Source of the DNA: CAZIWX01 sp964543125
GTDB taxonomy: Bacteria > Fidelibacterota > UBA8477
Assembly (NCBI GenBank): GCA_964543125.1
Contig: CAZIWX010000054.1
Span: 1-16,786 of the forward strand
Reading direction: 5' to 3'
DNA: 16,786 nucleotides
The stretch's first letter is position 1; every line of letters starts with the position of its first letter. Made by a program: the position numbers and the translations under genes. A model generated the notes under the pieces. That model was given only the letters and a program-made list of their open reading frames with translations, searched no databases and was not told where the DNA came from. Of this stretch, positions 7,479 to 15,782 are shown in pieces.

Positions 7479-8045
7479 CTATTCCGGCCGTTTCCGCTCC
7501 CAATACACCTCGGCCACACCCTGCCGGACATTTTCCGTCCGCGCAACCACAAACAGCAAGTCGGATAAGCGATTGATAAAGCGGAGTATTTCGGGGTTGA
7601 CCGGCTCCTTTTCGTTCAAAGCAACAATGGAGCGCTCCGCCCGGCGGCAAACGGTCCGGGCCACGTGACACAGGGCCGCGCCGCGCCGTCCCCCGGGCAA
7701 CACGAATTCTTTTAGCGGTTCCAACGGTTCATTAACACGCTGGATCGCGGTTTCCAGTACACTCACATCGGCCACGGAGATCTTATCGATTGGACCTTTG
7801 CCAGCAGAGCCCGGTGCAAAAGCTAATTCGCCGCCGACCACGAATAATTGGTGCTGAACCGGTGTGAGAATTTTGCGGGTATTCGTTAAAATATCGTCCG
7901 CCAGGATCATCCCCAGACAGGCATTCAACTCATCCACATCGCCGTATGCTTGAACACGGAGTGAAGCTTTACTCACGGACTGACCATCCGCCAGCCGCGT
8001 TTGCCCTTTATCCCCGGTTTTGGTTGTAACACGGGTAATCCGCAT
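7479..8045 (-). CDS. pduO: PduO-type ATP:cob(I)alamin adenosyltransferase
   Basis: 188 aa, normal length. It transfers the adenosyl group of ATP to cob(I)alamin to make coenzyme B12 in the cytosol. The N-terminal ATP-binding signature is TKTGDKGQTRLADG (residues 8-21). The helical-bundle motifs AYGDVDELNACLG, FVLPGGRRGAALCHVAR, VCRRAER and NRLSDLLFVVAR (158-169) are all present, including the conserved Arg and Asn residues that hold ATP and substrate. The ATG is preceded by AAGGA at 6 nt. No cobalamin-riboswitch-like leader is evident upstream. A corrinoid-dependent reductive-dehalogenase-like gene lies 5.8 kb away, but the two are not an operon. Confidence 0.93.
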   Translation of the reverse strand: MRITRVTTKTGDKGQTRLADGQSVSKASLRVQAYGDVDELNACLGMILADDILTNTRKILTPVQHQLFVVGGELAFAPGSAGKGPIDKISVADVSVLETAIQRVNEPLEPLKEFVLPGGRRGAALCHVARTVCRRAERSIVALNEKEPVNPEILRFINRLSDLLFVVARTENVRQGVAEVYWERKRPE

Positions 8046-8109
8046 GATATTCCTTAACGCGTTATTTCAATCCGGCCCGCAAACCGCCGGTTTTATCTGG
8101 CTGGACCGC

Positions 8110-8502
8110 TTAAAGATCGAATGGGTCTTCAATCACCTCAAGCATGATCTGATTCGTGTCATCCCGAAATCCGATTTTAATAAAATGGCGCTGAGCGGGA
8201 TCGAAAATATCAGCATCCAATTCGGCGCAACAGAGGACAATATGCCCTTTGTAATGGCCGAATTCTTTTACCAGGTCCTTGTGTTGGCGGAAAACCAGGT
8301 TGGTGTAGGTCGTGCCGCTGCGAATGCCTACCCGGCTTTCACCAGAACAGAAATCGACATACTGGTCCGGAGCCGCGATGAGTGACATTTCCTTGCCCGC
8401 CCAGACGCTGATCAATTCAAAATGGAACGGTAAAAAAACCGAGTTTTTCCTGATAAATCCGGTTTTACCGTTGTGTATGGCTTCTAGCATCCCCATTGAC
8501 AT
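8110..8502 (-). CDS. Conserved-looking protein of unknown function
   Basis: 130 aa. The start at 8502 is supported by AAGGAG 9 nt upstream. No signal peptide or membrane segment. The sequence is soluble with alternating beta-like stretches (SVFLPFHFELISVW, HIVLCCAELDADIF, HFIKIGFRD) and a CCAEL pair of cysteines, ending acidic (EVIEDPFDL). I do not recognise a family. It sits between the transporter and pduO with gaps of 59 and 64 bp on the same strand, so it may be co-transcribed with them. Confidence 0.65.
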   Translation of the reverse strand: MSMGMLEAIHNGKTGFIRKNSVFLPFHFELISVWAGKEMSLIAAPDQYVDFCSGESRVGIRSGTTYTNLVFRQHKDLVKEFGHYKGHIVLCCAELDADIFDPAQRHFIKIGFRDDTNQIMLEVIEDPFDL

Positions 8503-8561
8503 CTTTTGTTACTCCTTTTTCCCGTCCGTTTGGTTGTTCTTCATTGCACCCATCCGGTCTT

Positions 8562-10112
8562 TTAATAATGGAAGAAGATCAGCCAAATGATAAAAAATAC
8601 CGGCAACAGCACCGGGACCGAATACTTGAAAAGATAACCCAGAAAACTGGGAACCGGAACCCCGGCCTGCTCGGCGATATTTTTCACCATGAAATTGGGA
8701 GCATTGCCAATATAGGTCATCGCTCCGAAAAATACCGAGGCCACTGAAATAGCCATTAAATAATGGATCGAGGAGACGTCGCCGGGCACCGGTGATGCGA
8801 TTACACCCTGCGTAAAATGCAAAACATCCTTACCGGAATCGATGCTCAGTCCGAATTTACCCATGGCGCCGGAAAGAAAATTCAGGTAGGTGGGCGCATT
8901 GTCCAGCACCCCCGAAAGTGAACCCGTCATCCAGAAAAACCGGGACTCGGTAAAGCTGGTGGCATTGGCACGGGCATAAGCCGCGATGAGTTGCAGGGCC
9001 GGGATCATGGTGGCAAAAATCCCCACAAACAGATAGGCGACTTCCTTGATGGGTTCAAAGTTGAATTCGTTACCCCGCAGGGCCTCTTTGTTGGCGTTCC
9101 GGTAGGACAAATAAGCCACGCCAAACATGATGATCTCCCGGATACCGAAGGGCAGATGGAACATTTCCCGTAGATCGGGAAACCCTTTTATCACCGCCGG
9201 ATCCATGAATACGCTTAGAATGACGATACCGAGATAGATAAAATTCTTCTTACCGAGCAACCGCACCTTCCCGCTGTATGCTCTCCCGATTGATTGATCC
9301 TTGTCCTTGAAATCCAAGGCAATAAATACCACCAGGATAATTAAAACGGTGGCCAGCCATATTTCCCAGACATGCCCGATGACCCAGAAAAAGGGAACGC
9401 CTTTTAGAAATCCGAGAAACAGGGGTGGATCTCCGATGGGTGTCAAGCCACCGCCGACATTACTCACTAAAAAAATGAAGAAAATGATATGAAAGGCTTT
9501 CAGCCGGCCCTCGTTCACCCGCATAAACGGCCGGATCAGGAGCATGGAGGCACCGGTGGTTCCAATGAGATTGGATATAATAGCGCCCAGGAAGAGAATC
9601 GCCGCATTTACCCAGGGGGTTCCCTTGCGATCGACCTTGATAAGGATGCCACCGGAGGCTACAAACAAGGCTGTGAGCAACGCGATAAAAGAAATGTATT
9701 CTTCCATCGTATGGAGCAGGCTGATAGTGCCCCGGTCGATCCAGATGGAATAGTAAATGGCTACGACGGCTCCCAGGGCAATGGCAACTTTGGGGTAGTG
9801 ATCCTCCCAAAAATGGGGATAAAACAGCGGTCCGGTGGCGATCATCACCAGCAATATCGCAAAGGGAATCACCAACCAACCGGGGGGTAATACGGCGTGC
9901 ATTTCAGGTGCTGCCCCGGTAGATTCACCTTTTTTCCAGGCCCGGGCCGCGGGGGCTTCCCCGGCGATGGCAACCCGGGACGGGGTGTCTTCCATTAAGC
10001 TAAGCGAATCGGATTGAGATTGAGCCGGAGCCGGGGCCGGTGACTGCCCCCGGGCCGGAAGAGTCACCAGCATTAAGGTGAGAACGAGTAAACCGGAAAA
10101 AAGCTGTTTCAT
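8562..10112 (-). CDS. NhaD/CitMHS-type (ion transporter superfamily) sodium:proton antiporter-like membrane protein
   Basis: 516 aa from the ATG at 10112, chosen because AAGGA lies 6 nt upstream and because a longer frame to 10241 would overlap the HD-domain gene. The first ~22 residues form a cleavable-looking signal (LLVLTLMLVTLPARGQ), then a Pro/Ser/Gln-rich linker to ~residue 75. After that come about ten to twelve hydrophobic helices with ion-transporter superfamily motifs: AIISNLIGTTGASMLLIRP, VSNVGGGLTPIGDPPLFLGF, GSLSGVLDNAPTYLNF and YIGNAPNFMVK. These match the putative citrate transport/NhaD-like group. It probably exchanges Na+ and H+ across the inner membrane; the substrate is inferred. 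A signal peptide plus linker on such a transporter is uncommon. Confidence 0.85.
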   Translation of the reverse strand: MKQLFSGLLVLTLMLVTLPARGQSPAPAPAQSQSDSLSLMEDTPSRVAIAGEAPAARAWKKGESTGAAPEMHAVLPPGWLVIPFAILLVMIATGPLFYPHFWEDHYPKVAIALGAVVAIYYSIWIDRGTISLLHTMEEYISFIALLTALFVASGGILIKVDRKGTPWVNAAILFLGAIISNLIGTTGASMLLIRPFMRVNEGRLKAFHIIFFIFLVSNVGGGLTPIGDPPLFLGFLKGVPFFWVIGHVWEIWLATVLIILVVFIALDFKDKDQSIGRAYSGKVRLLGKKNFIYLGIVILSVFMDPAVIKGFPDLREMFHLPFGIREIIMFGVAYLSYRNANKEALRGNEFNFEPIKEVAYLFVGIFATMIPALQLIAAYARANATSFTESRFFWMTGSLSGVLDNAPTYLNFLSGAMGKFGLSIDSGKDVLHFTQGVIASPVPGDVSSIHYLMAISVASVFFGAMTYIGNAPNFMVKNIAEQAGVPVPSFLGYLFKYSVPVLLPVFFIIWLIFFHY

Positions 10113-10170
10113 GAATATCCTTTCATCGCCGGTCAACCTGCTAATTCGGGTTTTGGAGCGGTCCCGGCAC

Positions 10171-10782
10171 CTATTTTGAAGCGGCTGCTTTTTTATTGAG
10201 AAGCAACCGATAAAGGGCGGCTGAAACCTCCCCCTGATCAAATAATTCTTTTACGCTGGTAGAAAAACGATCCAAATCCAAGCCCGTGGTATTTTCGTAA
10301 AGCCGCGCCTGAAACACCATTTCCAGTTTATCCAGACGCCGGACAAATTGCGCTTCGGCCGTCTCGCCGGCTTCAAATTCCTGCCACACACCGAGCAATT
10401 CCTTTGCCAAGGGCAAGGGTTTCAGCACGGATTTGAAAACCGATTCTTCGCGCCGGAATTTCTCCTCCGAAGAAATGCCGCTTGCCGGAGTGATGTCGCC
10501 CACCACCGACTCCGCCAGATCATGGATCAAAGCCATGAGGATGACCCGGCTCCGGTCCAGGAGCGGTGATTCAACCTCGCATAATAACAGCGCCAACAGG
10601 GCCACCAACAGACTGTGATCAGCGACGGACTCACCCTGTTCCGGATGAATGCCGGCTTGCAGCCAACCGGCGCGTTTGACGGTTTTTAGCCGATAAAGTT
10701 GTTTCAGGACAGCTTCGATATCTTTTAATGCAACCGGTGTTGGAGCAGTTGCCGCATGGGAAGTTGGATTATGCTTTTTCAT
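10171..10782 (-). CDS. HD-domain phosphohydrolase, YfbR/HDDC2-like (5'-nucleotidase type)
   Basis: 203 aa. The metal-binding HD set is complete: His56 in SVADHSLL, His87-Asp88 in ALIHDLAESVVGDITP with Glu91 and Asp96, and Asp151 in RRLDKLEMVFQA. The pattern GW...G...E.SVADHS and the IHD-AE-GD spacing are those of YfbR/HDDC2, which dephosphorylate deoxynucleoside 5'-monophosphates. The first ~18 residues are a low-complexity extension. The gene lies between typA and the transporter with short gaps (58-90 bp) on the same strand; a shared transcript is plausible. No strong Shine-Dalgarno is seen at the ATG. Confidence 0.85.
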   Translation of the reverse strand: MKKHNPTSHAATAPTPVALKDIEAVLKQLYRLKTVKRAGWLQAGIHPEQGESVADHSLLVALLALLLCEVESPLLDRSRVILMALIHDLAESVVGDITPASGISSEEKFRREESVFKSVLKPLPLAKELLGVWQEFEAGETAEAQFVRRLDKLEMVFQARLYENTTGLDLDRFSTSVKELFDQGEVSAALYRLLLNKKAAASK

Positions 10783-10872
10783 GGGGCCAATGTTAAAGAA
10801 TTGCGTTCATGGAAGCCACTGAAAGTGGAGCCGAAAAAGCATTCTGAAATCGACAAACCCGGGCTGAACCGC

Positions 10873-12699
10873 TTACTTTAATTGCTCCCGCCGCCGCAAA
10901 TGCGCGCGTTTATGGCTATCCAACTCCATTTTACGCAGGCGAATTGATTTCGGCGTGACCTCCACCAATTCATCCTCGGCGATAAACTCGATACACTGAT
11001 CCAGGGACAAAAGCCGTGGTGGATGAAGGGTTACCGTCGCATCCGCGGTTGCGCTGCGCATATTGGTAAGTTTCTTTTCCTTGGTGATGTTGACTTCCAG
11101 ATCACCGCCGCGGTTGCGTTCACCGATAACCATGCCGTTATAAACTTCGGTGGTTGGCGCCACGAATAATTCCCCCCGGTCTTCCATGGCGAGACTGGCA
11201 TAAGCGGTCACTTTTCCAGCCCGATCCGCCACCAGGGCGCCTGAATTTCGCTGTGGAATCGGCCCGAACCAGGGCTCATACCCGGCAAACAGCGTATTCA
11301 TCACACCGGCGCCTTTGGTATCGGTGAGGAACTGGCTGCGGAATCCGATGAGTCCGCGCGAGGGTATAAAAAATTCCAGATTAACGCGTCCGCTGCCCTT
11401 GTTTATGAGATTCTTCAAGCGTCCTTTGCGGATGGAAAGCTTTTCAGTAACAACCCCCACGAAGGCTTCCGGGACATCCACATAAACCTGTTCCATGGGC
11501 TCCAGCGTCTTACCAGCCTGCTCCCTGGTAATAACGCGCGGCCTGGAAACCATAAATTCATACCCTTCACGGCGTATGGTTTCCACCAACACCGCCATCT
11601 GCAATTCACCCCGGCCAGCCACTTCAAACGCATCCGCCCGTTCCAACAGGGTCACCCGCATAGCCACATTTCGCAGGGTTTCCCGCTGGAGGCGCTCCTT
11701 CAAATGGCGCGAGGTGAGGTATTTTCCATCCCGGCCGGCAAAGGGACCGTTATTCACATAAAAAATCATGGAGACGGTAGGTTCGTCAATATGAATGCGT
11801 GGCAGTGGTTTGGGATTTTCATTATCCGTGATGGTATCACCGATGCGTACATCGCTTACCCCGGCCAAGGCAATAATGTCCCCTGCTTCCGCCCTTTGAA
11901 CCTGGTTCTTGCCCAATCCTTTAAAACTATACAGAGCCGAAAACTTGATATTTCCGACGGTTTCGCGCTCACCACAGCGAGCATAGGTTTTATTCATCTC
12001 CAGGACACCGTTGGCGAGGCGTCCGATGGCGATCTGCCCCACATAGGAGTCATAATCCAAATTGGTAACCAGGAATTGGGGCAACCGGGCATCGTTCGCG
12101 ACGGGTCCGGGAATATTATCAATAATGGTTTTGAACAGGGGTTGTAAATCCGTGGAATCATCACCCGGTTCTAAATGGGCAACCCCCTGTTTGGCATTCG
12201 TGTAAAGAATGGGAAATTCGATCTGTTCTTCCGAGGCATCCAAATCGATAAACAGATCGTAGATTTCGTTGATGACTTCATCAATCCGCGCATCCTGCCG
12301 GTCGATTTTGTTGATTATCAAGATGATGGGGAGTCGTTTGGCCAGAGCTTTTTTCACCACAAACCGCGTCTGGGGCAACGGACCTTCACTGGCATCCACC
12401 AACAGCAAAGCGCCATCCACCATGTTCAGCGACCGCTCCACCTCGCCCCCGAAATCGGCGTGGCCGGGAGTGTCCACAATATTGATTTTGATATCGTGGT
12501 ACCAGAGGGCCGTGTTTTTGGCCATGATGGTGATTCCGCGCTCGCGTTCCAGGTCCATGGAATCCATAACCCGCTCGGCCACCGCCTGATTTTTCCGGAA
12601 GGTGCCGCTCTGCCGGAGCAGGCCGTCCACCAGGGTAGTTTTGCCATGATCCACATGGGCAATGATGGCCACATTCCGAAAATTATTTTTACGCTGCAT
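10873..12699 (-). CDS. typA: Ribosome-associated translational GTPase BipA/TypA
   Basis: 608 aa, the usual length. All G-motifs are present: P-loop AHVDHGKTTL (G1, ~14-23), RERGITI (G2), DTPGHADF (G3) and NKID (G4). Elongation-factor domains II and III follow, then the BipA-specific C-terminus (SRGLIGFRSQFLTDTKGAGV, IGERNRGGDLEVNI, LDQCIEFIAEDELVEVTP, SIRLRK). It binds the ribosome and supports assembly and growth under stress and cold. The start has AAAGGA 8 nt upstream. The gene is intact; long opposite-strand frames inside it are shadows. Confidence 0.97.
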   Translation of the reverse strand: MQRKNNFRNVAIIAHVDHGKTTLVDGLLRQSGTFRKNQAVAERVMDSMDLERERGITIMAKNTALWYHDIKINIVDTPGHADFGGEVERSLNMVDGALLLVDASEGPLPQTRFVVKKALAKRLPIILIINKIDRQDARIDEVINEIYDLFIDLDASEEQIEFPILYTNAKQGVAHLEPGDDSTDLQPLFKTIIDNIPGPVANDARLPQFLVTNLDYDSYVGQIAIGRLANGVLEMNKTYARCGERETVGNIKFSALYSFKGLGKNQVQRAEAGDIIALAGVSDVRIGDTITDNENPKPLPRIHIDEPTVSMIFYVNNGPFAGRDGKYLTSRHLKERLQRETLRNVAMRVTLLERADAFEVAGRGELQMAVLVETIRREGYEFMVSRPRVITREQAGKTLEPMEQVYVDVPEAFVGVVTEKLSIRKGRLKNLINKGSGRVNLEFFIPSRGLIGFRSQFLTDTKGAGVMNTLFAGYEPWFGPIPQRNSGALVADRAGKVTAYASLAMEDRGELFVAPTTEVYNGMVIGERNRGGDLEVNITKEKKLTNMRSATADATVTLHPPRLLSLDQCIEFIAEDELVEVTPKSIRLRKMELDSHKRAHLRRREQLK

Positions 12700-12773
12700 G
12701 CTGTTTTTCCTTTATTTCCATTGCGGCGCAAATGTCTTTTAAATTCGATCGATTCCTATTGAAATTAAAACTA

Positions 12774-12803
12774 AAACCGGGTTTCGCGCAGCCAACCCGG
12801 TTT
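12774..12803 (-). terminator. Intrinsic terminator of the methyltransferase gene
   Basis: A perfect 10-bp stem, AAACCGGGTT with AACCCGGTTT, around a 10-nt loop. On the minus strand it is followed by TTTTAGTTTTAATTTC, a good T-tract. It lies about 70 bp past the stop of the methyltransferase gene and upstream of typA, so typA should have its own promoter. Confidence 0.85.
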
Positions 12804-12871
12804 ACCGGCGGAGACGGATTCAGTGTGGCGTCTACCGAAGCCGTGCCGGCTAAACCAGTTGTCACGGGTCA

Positions 12872-13618
12872 CTATTTACGCCGAGTAATGACATTCAGCG
12901 GCCAGACCGCCAACCGGGTTTGGTCCGGATCGCCCCATGCGGCAGCTAATTCGTCAAAGACAATGTCCAGCGCCTCGGCTCGATGTTTTTGCTGGTACAA
13001 TTTAGCAGCCGACCAGGTTTTCAGATACCCCGCCAGATGCGCGAACGCCCATTCGGCTTCCATTATAAAACCAGGTGTAACCAGGGGTTCATACGGAAAA
13101 TTGATTTCGCCGTATTCATTATCCACCAGTTTTCGCTCCGGCGGCCAATAAGCGCCCAGTATTTTATCGTAATATTTATGGACAACGGCATCGATCTCAG
13201 GCGTAATCCGATGCAGGCGATAAGACCAGACAGCCAGGATTCCAGCGGGTTTCAGAACGCGCTCGACCTCTCCGAAAAATTTTTCCATATCAAACCAATG
13301 GAATGCCTGGGCCACGGCAATCAAATCAATCGATTTATCTGCCAGGGGTGACTGCTCGGCCGGAGCGACGGAATAGGCAACCCGCGAATGTGCAACGGCG
13401 TGCTCGATTTGCGGCCGGCTGGCATCCGTGGCGATAACCTGATCAAAATAGGGCGCTAATCCGGATGCGGCTTGACCGGTACCGGTGGCGCAATCCCAGG
13501 CCCGCGCACGGGCTGGTGCAACTTGAGCCAGGAATCTGAAAAGGGCTTCCGGGTAAACCGGACGGAACAGACCATAGGTTTCAGAGTGGGTCGAGAAGTA
13601 ATCCTTGAATTGGGTCAT
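12872..13618 (-). CDS. Class I SAM-dependent methyltransferase
   Basis: 248 aa from the ATG at 13618 (a TTG at 13627 would add three residues; the MTQFKDYFSTHSETY beginning is typical of the family). Motif I is AWDCATGTGQAA (~40-51), followed by the SAM-binding acidic strand end ATDAS, and the AEQSPLADKSIDLIAVAQAF and HWFDMEKFF segment with ERVLKPAGILAVW. This is the UbiE/Methyltransf_11 type of Rossmann methyltransferase. The substrate cannot be told from sequence. It ends in a strong terminator and is separated from the reductive-dehalogenase-like gene by ~190 bp. Confidence 0.9.
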   Translation of the reverse strand: MTQFKDYFSTHSETYGLFRPVYPEALFRFLAQVAPARARAWDCATGTGQAASGLAPYFDQVIATDASRPQIEHAVAHSRVAYSVAPAEQSPLADKSIDLIAVAQAFHWFDMEKFFGEVERVLKPAGILAVWSYRLHRITPEIDAVVHKYYDKILGAYWPPERKLVDNEYGEINFPYEPLVTPGFIMEAEWAFAHLAGYLKTWSAAKLYQQKHRAEALDIVFDELAAAWGDPDQTRLAVWPLNVITRRK

Positions 13619-13783
13619 CGCCGCCAATAATTAATTCATTCAGTAAAAATATCCTATTCAGAAATCGACTTCCGGTTGCATCCGTTCTGTATGGACCGGA
13701 GCATGCGCCCCGGGGCAACCCGGCGGCCCTGAAAGAATACCCGTTCGCATCCGGTGGCGGCCGGAGAAAACCGCCGGGCGCTT

Positions 13784-13801
13784 CCCGTATTTTAGAACGG
13801 G
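13784..13801 (-). terminator. Short hairpin after the reductive-dehalogenase-like gene
   Basis: CCCGT and ACGGG form a 5-bp stem around an 8-nt A/T loop within ~25 bp of the stop codon at 13807. There is no T-run, so this is at best a weak or Rho-assisted terminator. Confidence 0.25.
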
Positions 13802-13806
13802 CGCAA

Positions 13807-15162
13807 CTAAGGTCTTGTTTTTATCCTTAGCCAGCCGTGAAGCCGGGCCGGGTGCGGCTTTCCGCCGTAAAAGATATCGTCGAGTTTAAGGGCCAGTATT
13901 CTGAAAATCGAGGAATTCCTAATTCCCAGCCGAACCGTATTGTGCAAAATATTATCCGGATGTGAATACGGGCAAACGCTGATGCACCTTCCGCAATCCG
14001 TGCCGAGTGAACACCACAGGGTGAAGCACGCTTCAGGGTTTATCCGCCACCTTTTTATTCCGTCAACCGTTGGCATTGCTCCAAAAGGAATTGCACTGCC
14101 CGGGCACGAAGCGGCGCACTTTTCACATTTGGTGCAAAAATCAATTATCGAATAATCATTCAACGGCGTATCCGTAACGAGCGGTAAATTTGTGGTTACC
14201 ACCGAGATTCTAACGCGCGGTCCGTATTTCGGCGTCATGAGCAAACCCATTCTTCCGATTTCGCCCAAGCCCGCATCCCTGGCGACCAGCGGACAAATAA
14301 CTTCGTAGTTGCCGTCAATGTGAGCCCGGGCTTCGTAACCGAGATTACGGATAAACCTTGCAATTTGTAGCGCAACTTTTCCTGATTCAAGATATTGCTG
14401 ACCGGATTCCATCACCATGCTGCCGGTGGGCGCGGAGCTTACCATTCCACGTGCCATTTCCACGGTAAACGCCAGTGCAAATTGATGCTGGTTGTCGATT
14501 TCTTTTCCGTAACGCTTACCCCTTCCGCCGACCGAGTATTTGTGATAATCCTTCAACTCGGTTATTCCGCAATCAACCGCGCCGAGTTTGATTGACCAGT
14601 GCTTGATGTAATTCGATATTTCCGAAGGATTGACGGCAACTTTATTCTCACTGACTTCACCGTCCACAACATTTCTTAACGCTGCAATAGTTTTAAAACT
14701 CGCATCGGCGGAAGCATAATGGAATGGATTGTACTGCCGGGTGCCTTTACTGAGTAATCCCGGCTGCGCTCTGAATTTGTCATCCAATATTTTCTTATGG
14801 GGATTTTTAGAATAGTAAGCTTCAAAACGCTCGGAACCGCTTTGTAATTTATTTCTGGAAAACATGGTGTCGCGTTCATCATATTTTTTTACGGGAATCG
14901 GTTGACGGTAATTTTTATTTTTCCCCACCGGAACCAAAAAAAGAAAAGCCGCAAGAATAAGAATGGTGAAAATTGCCGTTACAATTTCTGATTTGTAGCT
15001 AAAATCTATTAATGCCAAGCCTGAAAAGGGAAGCGAGAATATTATTGACGACAGTAAGAATCTTTTTGCCGCAAGCGATTCTCTTTCTTTAACGGAAAAT
15101 AAAGCAGCGGTCACAAAAAGAAGCAGTATTATTCCCGAAACAACAAACAACATCGTATTCAT
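13807..15162 (-). CDS. Membrane-anchored reductive-dehalogenase-like corrinoid/Fe-S protein
   Basis: 451 aa from the ATG at 15162 (one in-frame TTG precedes it). There is no Tat signal. Instead the first ~80 residues form three membrane helices (LFVVSGIILLLFVTAALFSV, FLLSSIIFSLPFSGLALI, IVTAIFTILILAAFLFLVPV). The rest is RdhA-like: HYASADASFKTI, GQQYLESGKVALQIARFIRN with LGYEA, and PLVARDAGLGEIGRMG with LLMTPKYGPRVRISVV and TTNLPL. There are two Fe-S motifs: CTKCEKCAASCP (Cys343-353) and a second group at Cys379, 384, 390, 393 and 397 ending CGRCISVCP. Such proteins use cobalamin to reduce carbon-halogen or related bonds; QueG is a distant relative. The physiological acceptor is unknown. The start overlaps the stop of a 39-aa ORF by one base. 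It is intact. Confidence 0.85.
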   Translation of the reverse strand: MNTMLFVVSGIILLLFVTAALFSVKERESLAAKRFLLSSIIFSLPFSGLALIDFSYKSEIVTAIFTILILAAFLFLVPVGKNKNYRQPIPVKKYDERDTMFSRNKLQSGSERFEAYYSKNPHKKILDDKFRAQPGLLSKGTRQYNPFHYASADASFKTIAALRNVVDGEVSENKVAVNPSEISNYIKHWSIKLGAVDCGITELKDYHKYSVGGRGKRYGKEIDNQHQFALAFTVEMARGMVSSAPTGSMVMESGQQYLESGKVALQIARFIRNLGYEARAHIDGNYEVICPLVARDAGLGEIGRMGLLMTPKYGPRVRISVVTTNLPLVTDTPLNDYSIIDFCTKCEKCAASCPGSAIPFGAMPTVDGIKRWRINPEACFTLWCSLGTDCGRCISVCPYSHPDNILHNTVRLGIRNSSIFRILALKLDDIFYGGKPHPARLHGWLRIKTRP

Positions 15163-15281
15163 CAATTACCGTTCAACTCCTTACTCGTATTCAAAATTTC
15201 CGGAAGCATTTCTCCGAACCTGCCAGTAAGCGCTAAATCAACGCTCCCGGATATTATAACCCGTTCGATATTTATTTCCAT
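15162..15281 (-). CDS. Small ORF (39 aa) coupled to the RdhA-like gene
   Basis: From ATG 15281 the minus strand encodes 39 residues (MEINIERVIISGSVDLALTG, then RFGEMLPEILNTSKELNGN) and stops at a TGA that shares one base with the ATG of the downstream gene. The AAGGAG inside its last codons lies too far (14 nt) from that ATG to be a good ribosome site, so translation of the big gene may depend on termination of this ORF. A TAG lies two codons before its ATG. It may be a short leader peptide or the tail of a lost gene; no family is recognised. Confidence 0.4.
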   Translation of the reverse strand: MEINIERVIISGSVDLALTGRFGEMLPEILNTSKELNGN

Positions 15282-15347
15282 AAGCTATACACCGAATCCC
15301 CTGGCGGTAGCAGGAATGGTTGCCACCCTAGAAACGCACGGCCGCTC

Positions 15348-15365
15348 GTTTCAATCCACGCCCCC
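15348..15365 (+). repeat. Isolated half CRISPR repeat
   Basis: GTTTCAATCCACGCCCCC is an exact match to the first 18 nt of the CRISPR repeat found 1.2 kb to the right, in the same orientation, after which the match ends abruptly. It marks either the far end of an older array or a fragment moved with the palindromic elements. Confidence 0.8.
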
Positions 15366-15412
15366 AAACAAAGGAAACGCGCGAAAATGCATTTCCAGGC
15401 GAATTTGACGCG

Positions 15413-15480
15413 CCGGTTCAGCCCCGCATCCGCTGACAGGACGACCGATCCCCTGGTCGGGCCCGCTCGCCGAGCGGCGC
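15413..15480 (+). repeat. Palindromic REP-like element, copy A
   Basis: A ~68-bp unit beginning CCGGTTCA, then CCGCTGACAGGACGACCGAT, CCCTGG, and an end hairpin in which GCTCG and CGAGC pair. This copy has GCGCC instead of GGGCC at its 3' edge. It is directly followed by copy B. Confidence 0.85.
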
Positions 15481-15549
15481 CGGTTCATTTTCGCATTCAC
15501 TGGCAGGACGACCGATCCCCTGGTAGGGCCCGCTCGCCGAGCGGGCCGG
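15480..15549 (+). repeat. Palindromic REP-like element, copy B
   Basis: The second tandem unit, 67 bp after copy A. The end hairpin is perfect: GGCCCGCTCG (15527-15536) and CGAGCGGGCC (15538-15547) around one C. The middle, GGCAGGACGACCGATCCCC, matches copy A. Confidence 0.9.
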
Positions 15550-15596
15550 ATAATACGTTTGCCCGCATAAACTACAGATGCATTTTTATTTTAGTG

Positions 15597-15669
15597 CTGG
15601 CGCGGTAGGATTCGAACCTACATCGGCTGGATTAACAATCCAGTGTCTTGCCAATTAGACCACACGCCA
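15597..15669 (-). tRNA. tRNA-Asn (anticodon GUU)
   Basis: A 73-nt cloverleaf on the minus strand. The acceptor TGGCGTG pairs with CGCGCCA (one G-U). D-stem GTCT/AGAC, anticodon stem CTGGA/TCCAG with loop TTGTTAA (anticodon GTT), 5-nt variable loop, and T-stem GTAGG/CCTAC with loop TTCGAAT. The discriminator base is G, as expected for Asn, and no CCA is encoded. It sits between copies B and C of the palindromic element, a typical setting for accessory DNA. Confidence 0.97.
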
Positions 15670-15682
15670 CAAGTAAAAATTC

Positions 15683-15752
15683 CCGGTTCATCTCCCCATC
15701 CACTGATAGAACGACCGATCTCCTGGTAAGGCCTGATCGCCGAGCGGGCCGG
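15683..15752 (+). repeat. Palindromic REP-like element, copy C
   Basis: The same unit 14 bp beyond the 5' end of the tRNA gene, more diverged (CACTGATAGAACGACCGATC, TCCTGGTAAGGCCTGATCGC). The 3' half of the hairpin, CGAGCGGGCC, is kept while the 5' half has changed, weakening the stem. Confidence 0.85.
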
Positions 15753-15782
15753 GAAATACCTCTATTATAATGATGAATCGGC

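Noticed and set aside
8046..8109. Possible cobalamin riboswitch upstream of pduO
   Set aside because: The 64-bp gap is too short for the B12 element and shows no recognisable conserved box.
11704..12762. Long plus-strand ORFs opposite typA
   Set aside because: They are antisense shadows of a highly conserved, intact GTPase gene; no domain is recognisable.
13807..15162. Epoxyqueuosine reductase (QueG)
   Set aside because: QueG lacks the three N-terminal helices, and the segments around the two Fe-S motifs and the GQQYLESGKVALQIARFIRN stretch look like the RdhA family instead.
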